From positions 22,819,195 through 22,883,194 of the forward strand of contig OY776126.1 of assembly GCA_963675135.1 (NCBI GenBank): a stretch of DNA of 64,000 nt, read 5' to 3'. Position numbers and translations under genes: made by a program. This stretch comes from Galeopsis tetrahit. Lineage: Eukaryota; Streptophyta; Magnoliopsida; Lamiales; Lamiaceae. Within the stretch, counting starts at the first letter, position 1. Each line of letters starts with the position of its first letter. This document shows, piece by piece, positions 43,607 through 54,600 of the stretch. The notes beneath the pieces were generated by a model. It saw only the letters and a list, made by a program, of their open reading frames with translations, was not told the origin of the DNA and made no database searches.

Positions 43607-44569
43607 CTATATGCAAGATGTGTTAGTGGTAGTAAGAGGAATCAAGATATACATAGAAGTTTTAAACAATTGAGACCTCTTAAGTCTTCTGCCCTTATGG
43701 TCACAAAACCAAACTTTGTTCACCTTTTCTTGACTATCAGTAGAGTTCACATTTACTCTTCTAAGGTAACCACCAACTGGTTTAACCTCTTTGGGAGCAG
43801 GAATGTGAGGCTTCTGATAATTAGAATAAGGTTTATAAGTTTGTGTGCTATAAGGTCTGTACTTACGCTGTGGTCTATCCACTCTTATGATGTCATAGGA
43901 TAATGGAGGAGCATAGAGAATAGATTTTTCACGATTTGGTTGATTGTATCTCCTAGGCTTGGATGAATACAGCTGAGACTGCCTTAGATATGCTGGTCTA
44001 GGCTGTGTCCATCTAGGTTTGACTGGTCTAGTCGTATATAGATGAGTTCTACTCTGCTGAGTTTTACTCTTCTGAGTTTTACTCTACTGATTAGTACTCT
44101 TCTTATATGACTTAGACTGTTCTGTTCTCACCTTATTCATCTTATTACCATTTCTGATATTAGGATGAACAAGATTAGTTTGAACTAGTCCATTAGTCTT
44201 GGAGGTTATGAATTTTACGGGTTCCATGGGTTTCTTACCCTTATCAAGAATTATAGAACTGTTCTTAACTGTATTCGTGTTCTTGATTACAGAAGTAGAT
44301 GAGCTAGGTACATCAGCACCTAATCCACTTTTATCAGCTGGGGATCTATATTGATTTGATAATTGTTGATTAATCTTGGAAGATTTAATCATATCAGTCA
44401 ATTTCAGATCTAAGCTTAGTACTTCTGTTTCCAAGAAACGATTACGTTCTTCAAGATTTTCATACTTAGACTTTAAATCATTGAAATCATTGGTTTTGAG
44501 AGCTTGAGTCTTGAGCATACCATTATATAAATTGTCTATTAAAGCATACTTATCTTTGAGTTGTGACAA
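43607..44569 (-). pseudogene. Copia-3 gag remnants
   Basis: Two minus-strand fragments. 44084-44569 (161 codons) has a coiled-coil-like region (LKSKYENLEERNRFLETEVL) followed by SGLGADVPSSSTSVIK, close in plan to the coiled-coil and SGLGFDPFESS segment of the Sirevirus-like Gag at 55079-57550. 43607-43882 (91 codons) has QRKYRPYSTQTYKPYSNYQK and a VGGYLRRVNVN segment. This is the C-terminal half of a Sirevirus-type Gag with its start and all of pol deleted. Confidence 0.65.
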
Positions 44570-44650
44570 CTCTTCTATTAAGCGTTCTTTTAAGGTAATT
44601 AATTTAGGGTCTGCTCTTGACTGTGCTTCTCTGAGACTTTAAATTTAGGG

Positions 44651-45890
44651 TCGATTATACCTCCAGGTATATCTTCGATCTACTAGTAATTCTACGAGTA
44701 ACTAGCACACTTGTTTTACAAAATACAAACTTAAACTTGAAAAGTAAAACTTCTCTTTGAATAGCCTTTGATTCTTCTCTTCAATTCAGTGGCTCTTCTC
44801 TTCTTTAATCTCCTTCAACTCTGTGAGTTCTTCTTGTGCTCTGTAGACTTTAGCTTGCTTTAAGATCAGTAAAATGTTCAGTAGTCTTCAGCAGTAGGAG
44901 ATCACACAGTATTTATAGAACTTAGTATGACAGTTAGCAGTTTGTGAACTAACTCTCAACTAACTCTAAACTGTTTTTGTAACTTCTTCTTGTAACCAAC
45001 TTTGTAACTTCCTTCAACTTCCAAGTCAGCATATCTTCAAATATATCTTCAGTTACTCTTTAAATAAGCTTTCCAAACTTATTCTTCAATTTCACCAAAT
45101 CAGCACAGTAACTTACTGTTCTGATTTTTACTCTTCAGATTTTTACTCTGCTGAGTCAGTCAGCACAGTAACTTAAAACTGTTCAAAACTTCTCCAGATT
45201 TCTTCTGAGCTTATCTTCAATTCTCCTTTGAAGTCTTCTTATTCTGAAGTAGTCTTCTGAGTCTTCTTAGTCTTCTGATCTTCATCTAATCTAGTCCTAA
45301 TCTACTGTTCTGAACTTTTACATTGCTGAATACAAATAGAATACAACTTTACATATATAAAACCTATCTATACATCAACTGAACTATATACAGATGAGTA
45401 TATCTAAGTCCTATACTATAAGCTGTCTATACAATACAAAACATCAGCTTAGTTCCTAACAGTTCATATATCAGATCAGTAACCAATAAGAACAGTAACT
45501 CATAAGATCAGTAAACTTACATATAAGATCAGTAAGCATATAAGATCAGTAAGTATATAAGATCAGTAACTCAGATTCAAATATCTCATATAAGATCACT
45601 AAAATTATTCTCAGTTTCCATACTCAGATCAGTAATCTTATTCCATATAACTCAGTTAAGATCAGTAATTTTACTCTTAATATTACCAAATAAGATCAGT
45701 AAACTTATTTCAGATACAATTAAGATCAGTAATCTCAATTTAAGTTTCTCATCAGATTAGTAAGCTTATATTCAGATGACTTAGTTAAGATGACTTAGAA
45801 CCACATATATCACTAACTTTAAGTTGCTTTTGGCCATCAAAACATACAATCATCAATTAGAACATTGTTTCAAGGATTCATATCCCAACA
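44651..45890 (-). repeat. Copia-3 5-prime LTR, truncated
   Basis: 1240 bp matching 41333-42572. About six substitutions seen by eye, so insertion is recent even though the element is defective. Confidence 0.88.
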
Positions 45891-47089
45891 ATGGAGATTT
45901 CTAAACGAAAAAAACAGCTTGTGGGTAAAGGTACTTAGGTCTAGGTATGGGGCTGTAGGAGAAAATGGCTTGGGTCTATTTCCAACAGGAAGGGCGGGGA
46001 GGGTCTCATTATGGTGGAGAGACGTTGAAAAATTGGTAGGTGAGGGAGAGGAGGGATGGTTCCACGGTAATCTTTCAAAAATACTAGGGGATGGGAAAAA
46101 TTCCTTCTTTTGGGGGGAGAATTGGACGGGGGAGGGAACACTGAGGGATAGGTTTAGGAGATTATATCAGATTAGCATAGATAAAGAAATAAAAGTGGGG
46201 GATATGGCAACCTGGGAGGGGGAGAACTGGAGATGGATATGGAGATGGAGAAGGACACTTTTTGATAAGGAACTGACAATTCTAAACGATCTGATATCTA
46301 TGATGGACAGGTTCAAACCAAAGCAAGGACTCGAAGACGCATGGAAATGGAAAGCATCAAACACAGGGAAGTTCTCTACGAAGGAAACGTACTCGATGCT
46401 GTACAACCAAAGCCAGGGCACTCGACCGGACGACGAACTGTTAAAAGGCTTCAAAAGCATATGGAAGAATTTTGCACCACCAAAAGTCAAGGCTCACGCA
46501 TGGAGGCTCCTATGGGGAAGGCTACCAACACGCTCCAACCTAAGAAGAAGAAACATCCTGAAACAGATCGACGATCTAAGGTGTGTACTATGTGGGGAGA
46601 GCGAAGAAACTGAGAAACACATATTCCTGGAATGCCCCCAAGCATACCAAGTGTGGATGGAATGTCTGAAGTGGCTCAACATACCGTCAGCACTACAGCC
46701 AGATCTGCTAAACAATCTCCTAGGTTTTGAAGGCCTTATCAATAGAAGAAACGGGAAGAAGATTGCCACATGTATATGGATGTGTGTGGTGTGGCTCATA
46801 TGAAAATGGAGAAATGCGATCCTCTTCAGGAACGAGACATAGAACAGTACCAGGTACACCTCAGCAGAATGGAGTAGCTGAGAGAATGAACCAGACTTTA
46901 CTTGAGAGAGTTAGATGCATGTTGAGCAGCTCTGGATTGCCTAAAGTATTTTGGGGGGAAGCAGTGTCAACAGCAGCCTACTTGATAAACAGAAGCCCTT
47001 CCTCAGCTGTGCAATTTAAAACCCCAGAAGAGTTATGGTCTGGCCATGCAGCTGAGTACAGTAATTTGAAAGTTTATGGTTGTTCAGCA

Positions 47090-49014
47090 TGTTGGTCCTG
47101 AAAGGAGTATATAACAAGTGTATGGGGGGGGGGATACACTTGTATGCAATTCTTTTTCAACTTTGATCAAACCAGAGTTCAGCAAGGTTGTCTTGGACAA
47201 CTCTGCTGAAGAAGATTAACTCTTCTAAGATAATCAGACTACTAAGTACTATTGAGTACTTAGTTGAATAACTATCTAGGGGAGTTATATGTGCGGAATG
47301 GTGGTTGGCCCTTTAAGTTTAGACTCCTTTAATTTCTGAAATCACTTAGTCAATGCAACACAGTTCAGTTTAGCTTCAGGGAACTTGTCCAAATCAGTTT
47401 TGCACAGTCTTTGAATATGTATCTTTGAAAGATCAATTTTGTGTGCAGTGTTGAATGAATGTAAGTACTTGTAAAGCAAATCAACACAAGAAGTTATAGT
47501 GGTTCAGAGACTCAAGCTCCTACATCCACTTTCCCTGATTTAACAGGATAATTCCTTCACTCTTGGAATTAACTTGTTTTATAGTGCCAAGGTGCACTTG
47601 ATCAAGAACACCACTCCTTGGTGAATTGATCCCTAGGATGTCTAGAGTCCTAGTACCCTCTTCTCAACTCAGAACTGAACTGTTCTTCTCTCAACAGTCA
47701 GTTCCTACCACTTCTACTACTACAACCTTCTCACTTTCACTCTTGAAAGATATGAGGATTGAAGTAAGGTTCCAACTAATGAGATATCCTTTACAATGGA
47801 GATTAGTGTATAAGGATAGGATATCTCTCTAAGCTTGTGTATGAATATACAATGAAGTTCAGCTTAGAAGAAGTGTTTGAAGACTAAGATAGTCTTTGAA
47901 AGCTTTGAAAGCACTTTGTAGGATTGTTGGATATTCTTGTCAAGGTTAAGGTGCTTTCAAATGGTCTTCACACTTCTGTATTTATAGACAAAATGGAGGA
48001 TTTGCCCATTGGAGAGGCAGCCCCAAATTGCTATATATGTCTTCCTTGAGTTCTTCAAACTGGAAGACAGATTCTTGATAGTGACATGTCCTCATTTGGG
48101 TAATAAACGGCTGTAACAGTTTTGTCTTCATTCTGCAGCACTTTTCCCAATGTTTGACTTCTTGTTAGGACTTGGACATGGCTTCTGAAGGTTGATCCAA
48201 TGATAGGACAACATTCCTCATCATCTGGACAACTCTCCTTATCACTATCAGCATTTTTGCTTTTCAGCATGGTTGGCTTGCTCTTCTTCAGATGACTTGG
48301 CTCTTTCCCTTTATTTCTTTTGAGTATGGTCTTAGCTCATTCCTTTGAGGACCTTTAGGGACATGGTGTCTCAAGTTCTTCAGCATAGTTGATTTCAGGC
48401 TTTCAGAGCATTTGATCTTGATCAATTTAGCTGAGACAACTCCTCTGGACAACTCTCCTGATCAGTGTATTTAATCTTTTTGCATCAGAACACTTTATGC
48501 CTAGAGTAGACTTCTCTGGACAACTCTCCTGATGAACACCTTTGAGTAATTTTGTCCTTTTGAGCTAGGTAAGCTTGTACTTCCTTATGGCTAGCTTCTT
48601 TGGACAACTCTCCTGATCAGAGCTTTATGAATATTTTCTCTGGACAACTCTCCTGATAAGAGCATCTTCATTGGACTTGTCCTTTTGAGCTTTACAATCT
48701 TGTTCTTGTATAAGAGCATCTTCTCTGGACAACTCTCCTGATAAGAGCATCTTAGATTTCATAGAGTGTCCTTGCTCTTAAGTGATTGTTCCAGAATTTG
48801 AGCCTTGAGGGGACTTGATCTTGATCATCTTCAAAGCATAGGTTCCCCCTCAAATTGTGCATCTAATTTTCTAAGAGCTGCCTAACATTTCAGCTTCTCA
48901 TCTATCCTATAATCTATATGTTCTAACATTCTTAGAGTATACTTACATTGACTTAGGCATGTCTAAGGGGGTTTTTGGTATTTAATCAAAACATAGCTCA
49001 TTTTATTCCCAACA
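47090..49014 (-). repeat. Copia-5 3-prime LTR
   Basis: 1925 bp. 48225-48740 holds about seven copies of the phrase GGACAACTCTCCTGAT at irregular spacing. The small 71-codon frame at 48055-48270 recurs in the other LTR and is not a gene. Confidence 0.92.
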
Positions 49015-49497
49015 ATTTCCCCCTTTTTGATGATGCCAAAACCTACACAATTTAAGCAAAAGTGACTTGTCTACACTTATTACATGTATCTTCAGAAGAC
49101 ATGACTAAGATCAATTTTCCTGAAAAGACAATGTGTTAGTGTATTCACTGTTTTTGTTGCAAGTAGGTTTCAAGGATAGGCATAGAGAGATTTTTTGTAT
49201 AAGTGTATCTTGATTCAAAAGTAGTTCAACTATCATTCATATAAGAGATCATTACAGGCATGTTGATAGTTGAATTTAACATATCAGAGCATGAATCATC
49301 AACACTAAATACAATAGAGCATTATATTCTAACAATACTAAGCATATCAGAGCATAAACTTGTATCAGAGCACCAATCTTGTTATCAGAGCAATCCATAA
49401 TCAGATCAGAGCAACCAAAATATCACACCATATCAGCAATCTTGACCATATTTCAGCATAGTTGATCAATTAAGAAAGATCAGAAGACTTAGCCATT

Positions 49498-50940
49498 TCA
49501 AAGATCATCCTCAGGAGGTGGCAGCATTCCATACTGTGCCCACACTCTTCTTTTCAGTGCCATGGCTTCTTGGTTGGTTCCCTTAGGTCCAAGAGCCATC
49601 TTGTTCAGCTTAAGGATCTCAGTGAATTCCCTCAGAATTCTTGCTTGGTCAATCCATCCTTCAAGCTTTGGAGGCATGTATATGATTGGCTTGGGAGCTG
49701 TGAGTTCAAATCTTGCAATGTCAGCAGCTGCAAGTAGTTGTTGATACAACTCTCTGTAGTATTCTAGCATGAACTCAGTGAAGGCAGAGTTTGCATCTCC
49801 TCCATTCCATCTGTCAATGACATAGTAGTCATAGACAAACTCCCTTTTGGCTTCTTCCCATGTGTCATTCAGTTGAATTGGCACCCATTTATCCAAGTGT
49901 GGATATTTGGTGTCCATTGGGATTAGAAGCTGAGGCTTCATCTTGCTGTATGTTGCTCTTCTCCTTCTTGGTTTCTGAAAGTTTGCTCTTCTTTCATCTC
50001 TTGCTCTGTTGGCTTCTTCCATTAAGTCCATTTTCTCTTGGGCCCTCATCATGGCCAGTTTTTGTTGTGTTTCAGGGTCTTTGCCATACCCTTCATGAAA
50101 TAATTTTGATGGGTCAAGAGCTAGGACTGTTGTCTTCTTCTTAGGTTCAGGTCCAAATCCTTCAGCAAATAACTCTTTAATGTCTTCAGAGGACTTGGTA
50201 CCTTCAGCAGTTTTTCCAGATTCAGAAGATTTGTCCTCTTCAGTAGTTTTGGCTTTCTTTGATGTAGGCTCATCTTCATCAATTCTGAATTCAGGTGGAA
50301 GATCAAGGCTGCTAGGAAAGTCAGTGAATTTCTCAATTTGTCTCTTCTTTCCTTGGGCCTTCTTGATCTTTCCTCTGGTTTGGACACCTTCAGCATCTTT
50401 GTCCAAGCCTGACACTTCACCACCTGGTCTTTGCTGTAGCCTTACTCTTTCCTCTTGAGCTGAGGCCATTGAGTTTTTCAATGCCAATGCTAACTGCTCC
50501 TCTTCATCCAAATCTTCCAAGTTCAGCATTTCTGGCTCTTTTCCTTTTCCTTCAGGGACTTTGTCCTTCCCTTTCACTGGACTCCCAATCACCAAGGCAC
50601 CTTTTGCTCTAGCTCTTTCCCTTTCCCCCTTTTTGGCAGCATCAAAACACTGGGGCTTGAGGTCACTCATTGTTGAGGCCATCAGGGATTGGGCCTGGTT
50701 TAGGGACTTCATCTCCTCCAACAAATATACATTCTCATCATGTATATTCTGCATTCTATCACTGCTCAAGCTAAGGAAAGCTAGAACAGGCTTCATCTTT
50801 TGTTGGACAACCTCTTCCATGGCTGTTTTCAGAGATGCATCCAGTTGGGCTTTTAAGAGCTCAGTCAGGTTGGCCACTGCACCTTCAGCAATGTTGGCCA
50901 GCACTTCTTGGGAAAATTTTTCTGAGGCAGCTTTGACCAT
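49498..50940 (-). CDS. Extra 3-prime ORF of Sirevirus-like element (env position)
   Basis: 480 residues from the ATG at 50940, lying between pol and the 3-prime LTR, where Sireviruses such as SIRE1 carry an envelope-like ORF. The start region (SEKFSQEVLANIAEGAVANL to about residue 100) is helical and likely coiled-coil. A long charged low-complexity middle follows, with a basic patch KKAQGKKRQIEKF. The C-terminal ~150 residues are more globular (KYPHLDKWVPIQLNDTWEEA, YYVIDRWNGGDANSAF, PPKLEGWIDQARILREF). I see no clear signal peptide or transmembrane anchor, so calling it an envelope is not supported by sequence. The frame is open upstream of the ATG as far as a TGA near 51116. Role unknown. 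Confidence 0.72.
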   Translation of the reverse strand: MVKAASEKFSQEVLANIAEGAVANLTELLKAQLDASLKTAMEEVVQQKMKPVLAFLSLSSDRMQNIHDENVYLLEEMKSLNQAQSLMASTMSDLKPQCFDAAKKGERERARAKGALVIGSPVKGKDKVPEGKGKEPEMLNLEDLDEEEQLALALKNSMASAQEERVRLQQRPGGEVSGLDKDAEGVQTRGKIKKAQGKKRQIEKFTDFPSSLDLPPEFRIDEDEPTSKKAKTTEEDKSSESGKTAEGTKSSEDIKELFAEGFGPEPKKKTTVLALDPSKLFHEGYGKDPETQQKLAMMRAQEKMDLMEEANRARDERRANFQKPRRRRATYSKMKPQLLIPMDTKYPHLDKWVPIQLNDTWEEAKREFVYDYYVIDRWNGGDANSAFTEFMLEYYRELYQQLLAAADIARFELTAPKPIIYMPPKLEGWIDQARILREFTEILKLNKMALGPKGTNQEAMALKRRVWAQYGMLPPPEDDL

Positions 50941-51499
50941 AGCTAGCCTTTGCTCTTCAGCTCTTCTCTTTTGTAGTGCTGTCTTCTTTCCAATTGCTTG
51001 TTTGACAGTTAGCCTGAGAGCTTTGAAGAACTTTTGAGTTAGGGTTTCGAATACTTGGGGAAGAAATGTTTGTGGGTATCTTAAGACTTGTGAATGTTCT
51101 AAAAAGAATGTTTGTCAATGAGTTGGTAAGGTCTTGATACAATTCAAAGGTGAACAAAAATGGAAATCCAAAATGGACGGCTAGGATTGATTTCAGGGGA
51201 GTTGTCCATTTTTGATCCAATGGTCAAAAAAACCAATGAAACAGTGAAATAACTGTTTTATTCAAAACGTGGGTGGTTTTAAATGTTTGTTTAAGGCTGG
51301 GGATTTTTCGAGATAGATCATGTCCCAAAAAGTTTAATGCAAACAAGAGTTAAATCTTGGCATTTAATGCATGGAAAGTGACCTTTTGGGTGGGAGACAA
51401 ATTAAATCCCAAAAAGGTGAAAACTGTATTTCAAAAGGACAGATTTCGAAATAGGTATTGATCACCAAAAATAGGTGCTTATCAAACCAAGGAATTTGT

Positions 51500-51610
51500 T
51501 TGATAGCCAGGACAACTTATCTGACCCTACATGGACAAGTGTCCTGAAGAAAGGTGGACAAAGGTCCTGAAAGTTAATGGACAAGTGTCCTGAAGAGGTA
51601 AGGTCATGTT
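51500..51610. repeat. Short GGACAAGTGTCCTGAA repeats between pol and the extra ORF
   Basis: Four or so copies of a partially palindromic 'ggacaagtgtcctgaa' phrase. It is related in sense to the GGACAACTCTCCTGAT phrase of the LTRs. Confidence 0.7.
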
Positions 51611-51664
51611 TCTGAATTTCAGTAGACTTGACCAAGTCTGCTGAAGTTTGATTTTGTTTCCCCC

Positions 51665-54600
51665 TTAATCAATGAGCTTCTTTGGACTTATTTGTCCAAA
51701 CTTCCCTGGATCAAGTAATCCCAACTCTGCTGATAGCTCCAGAAATCTTGCCTCTGCAAGTGGCTTGGTTAATATATCAGCTTTTTGATGGTCTGTATGA
51801 ATTTTCACTAGCTTGATATCCTTCTTCTCCACATGATCTCTAATGAAGTGGTGCTTGATGTCCACATGCTTGCATCTTGTGTGCAAGACAGGATTTTGTG
51901 ATATAGCAATGGCACTATTGTTATCACAGAAAATTGGCACTTCAGTAGAGTTGACTTTGTAGTCTCTTAGTTGTTGTCTTAGCCAAAGAATTTGAGCACA
52001 ACAACTTCCAGCAGCAACATATTCAGCTTCAGTGGTGGAAGTGGCCACTGTGTTCTGCTTCTTGGAGAACCATGAAATAAGCTTGTTTCCTAAGAATTGA
52101 CAAGTCCCTGAAGTGGACTTTCTGTCAATCCTACATCCTCCATAATCAGCATCTGAGTAGCCAGTTAGCTCAATATTGTCATCAGCAGGGTACCAAAGGC
52201 CTAGATTCTCAGTGCCTTTGAGGTACCTCAAGATCCTCTTTGCAGCCTCAAGGTGGCTTTTCTTAGGATTTGCTTGAAATCTTGCACAAACACCTACTGC
52301 AAAGGTGATGTCAGGTCTGCTGGCAGTGAGATAGAGGAGTGATCCAATGATTCCTCTATACTCAGTAGAGTTGGTTGGAATACCACTCTCATCAGGATCC
52401 ATCTTCCAATTTGTGTTTATTGGGATCCTTACTGGCTTGCTAGTTGTACACCCAAACTTTTTGATCATTTCTCTGGTGTACTTAGCTTGGTTGATGAAGA
52501 TTCCTTCTTTAGTTTGCTTGACTTGTAGACCCAAAAAGAAGTTCATCAACCCCATCATGGACATCTCAAACTTGCTTTGCATGAGCTTGGAGAATTTCTC
52601 ACACAGCTTCTCATTAGGAGATCCAAAGATTATGTCATCCACATAGATTTGGACAAGCAAGATGTCCTCTCCTTCAGAGATTCTGAAGAGAGTTCTGTCC
52701 ACAGTTCCCTTGGTGAATCCATGATCCAAGAGAAATTGTGACAGTGTATCATACCAAGCCCTAGGGGCTTGTTTGAGTCCATATAGAGCTTTCTTGAGTC
52801 TGTAAACTTGGTTCCCAATTTCAAAACCTGGTGGTTGCTCCACATAGACTTCTTCTTTCAAGACTCCATTCAGAAAGGCACTCTTGACATCCATTTGGTA
52901 TACTTTGAACCTCTTGTGAGCTGCATAGGCTAGAAAGAGCCTTATTGCTTCTAGCCTTGCCACAGGTGCAAATGTCTCATCATAGTCAATGCCTTCATGT
53001 TGGCAGTACCCTTTTGCCACTAGTCTTGCTTTGTTTCTGACAATCACATCATTTTCATTCTTCTTGTTCTTGAACACCCACTTTGTTCCAATAACATCTT
53101 GATGTGAAGGTCTATCCACCAGCTCCCATACTTCATTTCTGGTGAATTGGTTTAGTTCTTCCTGCATGGCTGTGATCCAATTGGCATCTTGAAGTGCTTC
53201 CTCAACATCACTTGGTTCTTGCTCTGACAAGAAACAACAGAAAAGAGCACTTTCACCATGGAATCTTCTTGTTTTGACTCCAATACTTGGGTCACCAAGT
53301 ATTAGATCAGTAGGATGGTCAGATAACCAAGTCCTTCTTTTTCTGATCTCTTCAGTAGAGTTGTCCTCTACTGAAGTTGAGTCATTTTGATCATAGAATT
53401 CAGGATAATTTAATGCAGGATCTAATTCAGGATCATAATCAGGGGTGTTGTCCTCAATGTCAGGGACATTGGCATTTTCAACATTTTGAGTTCCCCCTTG
53501 ATTATTTGACCCATTAACTACCTCAGCAGGAACTGCTTCTTCATTGGTAGTTGTTACCTGGATGTGAACTGGGATTGGTTCATTCAGTTCACCATTTCCA
53601 TCTGTGAGATTTGTCTCAGGAAGGTTGCCTTCAGGATGGTTGTCCAGTATTGTGTGTTCAGGTAGATTGGATTGGACAACATCTATGAATTCAGTGTCTT
53701 TGTCTTTTATGCTTAATCTGGTTGTCCTCTGTGTGATTTCTTCAGGTTCCAAATGATCATTCCTGATCTCAAAGATAGACTCATCAAACACAACATGAGG
53801 TGTTTCTTCCACTATAAGGGTTTTCTTGTTGTAGACTCTGAAAGCTCTACTGATTTGAGAGTATCCAAGAAATACTCCCTCATCAGCTTTGCTATCAAAA
53901 GCTTTTAACTGTTCTTTCCCATTATTGTGAATGAAACATTTACAGCCAAATATATGAAAATATGACACTTTAGGCATTCTTCCTTTCCAGAGTTCATAGG
54001 GGGTTTTGCCTTGCCCTTTAGTGATCAAACATCTATTTTGAGTATGGCATGCAGTGTTTATAGCTTCAGCCCAAAACCTTTTAGGTAAATTTGAGTCAGC
54101 AATTAGAGTTCTAGCAGCTTCTTTTAAAGTTCTATTCCTTCTTTCTGCAACTCCATTTTGTTGGGGAGTTCTAGCTGCTGAGGTTTCATGAGCTATTCCA
54201 TTTGATGTGCAGTACTCATTGATGTATGAATTAATGAACTCAGTGCCTTTATCAGATCTTATCTTGATAATGCTAAGGCTTTTCTCATTTGACAATCTCT
54301 TGAGAAGTTCAGGTAGTTTGACTTGTGTTTCCTTCTTATTAAGGAGAAATACTACCCATGTGAACCTAGAGAAGTCATCTACTACCACTAATGTGTATTT
54401 TCTACCATTTATGCTTGAAGGGGTAATTGGTCCAAACAGATCCATATGTAGAAGTTCAAGTACCCTTTCAGTGGAGATGACTGGTTTTCCCTTAAATGAG
54501 GCTTTAATCTGTTTTCCTTCTTGACATGGCTTACACACATGTTCTTTAATGAAAACCTCATTAGGTAGTCCCTTAACTAATGCATTTCTAGCAAGTTTGT

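Larger units (their letters stand above)
41001..45890 (-). mobile_element. Deleted Copia LTR element nested in the LINE (Copia-3)
   Basis: Flanked by AATGG (40996-41000 and 45890-45894, the second overlapping the LTR's final base). The left LTR is 41001-42572. The right LTR is truncated: 44651-45890 matches 41333-42572 base for base in length (1240 bp) with only a handful of differences. The other 332 bp of that LTR, the primer-binding site and the start of gag are gone. The element strand begins TGTTGGGATATG next to the polypurine tract AAAAAGGGGGAAAT. Only gag-like fragments remain inside; pol is absent. Two SINEs lie in the interior. Confidence 0.85.
38374..46836 (+). pseudogene. LINE ORF2 (endonuclease, reverse transcriptase, zf-RVT), interrupted
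   Basis: The natural start is the ATG at 38374 (MKILSMNI), followed after eight codons by a TGA (38398-38400) where plant LINEs have Arg or Trp. The frame is then open to 40944. It contains an AP-type endonuclease (CCIQESKLK, IIGDFNAIR, SDHCPILVG) and reverse transcriptase (KSPGPDGLNF, RQGDPLSPFLF, and the catalytic loop as FVDD at 40438-40449 instead of the usual FADD). A frameshift near 40880 moves the frame so that VAWIEWKKVC continues. A Copia insertion follows at 41000. From 45891 the frame resumes with NEKNSLWVKVLRSRYG and the zinc-binding region KVKAHAWRLLWGRLPTRSNL and CVLCG...HIFLECP, ending at a TGA at 46801. Several lesions make it non-functional. Confidence 0.9.
28255..46838 (+). 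mobile_element. L1-type LINE, split by two nested retrotransposons
   Basis: Plus-strand LINE, about 6 kb of its own sequence in three pieces: 28255-28716, 36397-41000 and 45891-46838. Continuity across both insertions is shown by the coding sequence and by 5-bp duplications (CCTAC and AATGG). ORF1 carries an RNA-recognition motif and DUF4283-like region; ORF2 carries endonuclease, reverse transcriptase and a zinc-binding zf-RVT region. The 3-prime end, RNase H and poly(A) are missing; it stops at a junction with a Copia element near 46838. Confidence 0.88.

Noticed and set aside
47626..47832. 68-codon frame found twice (also at 58225-58431)
   Set aside because: Again an LTR-borne frame without domains.
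48055..48270. 71-codon frame found twice (also at 58654-58869)
   Set aside because: Both copies lie in the two LTRs of the same element; the duplication reflects the LTRs, not a gene family.
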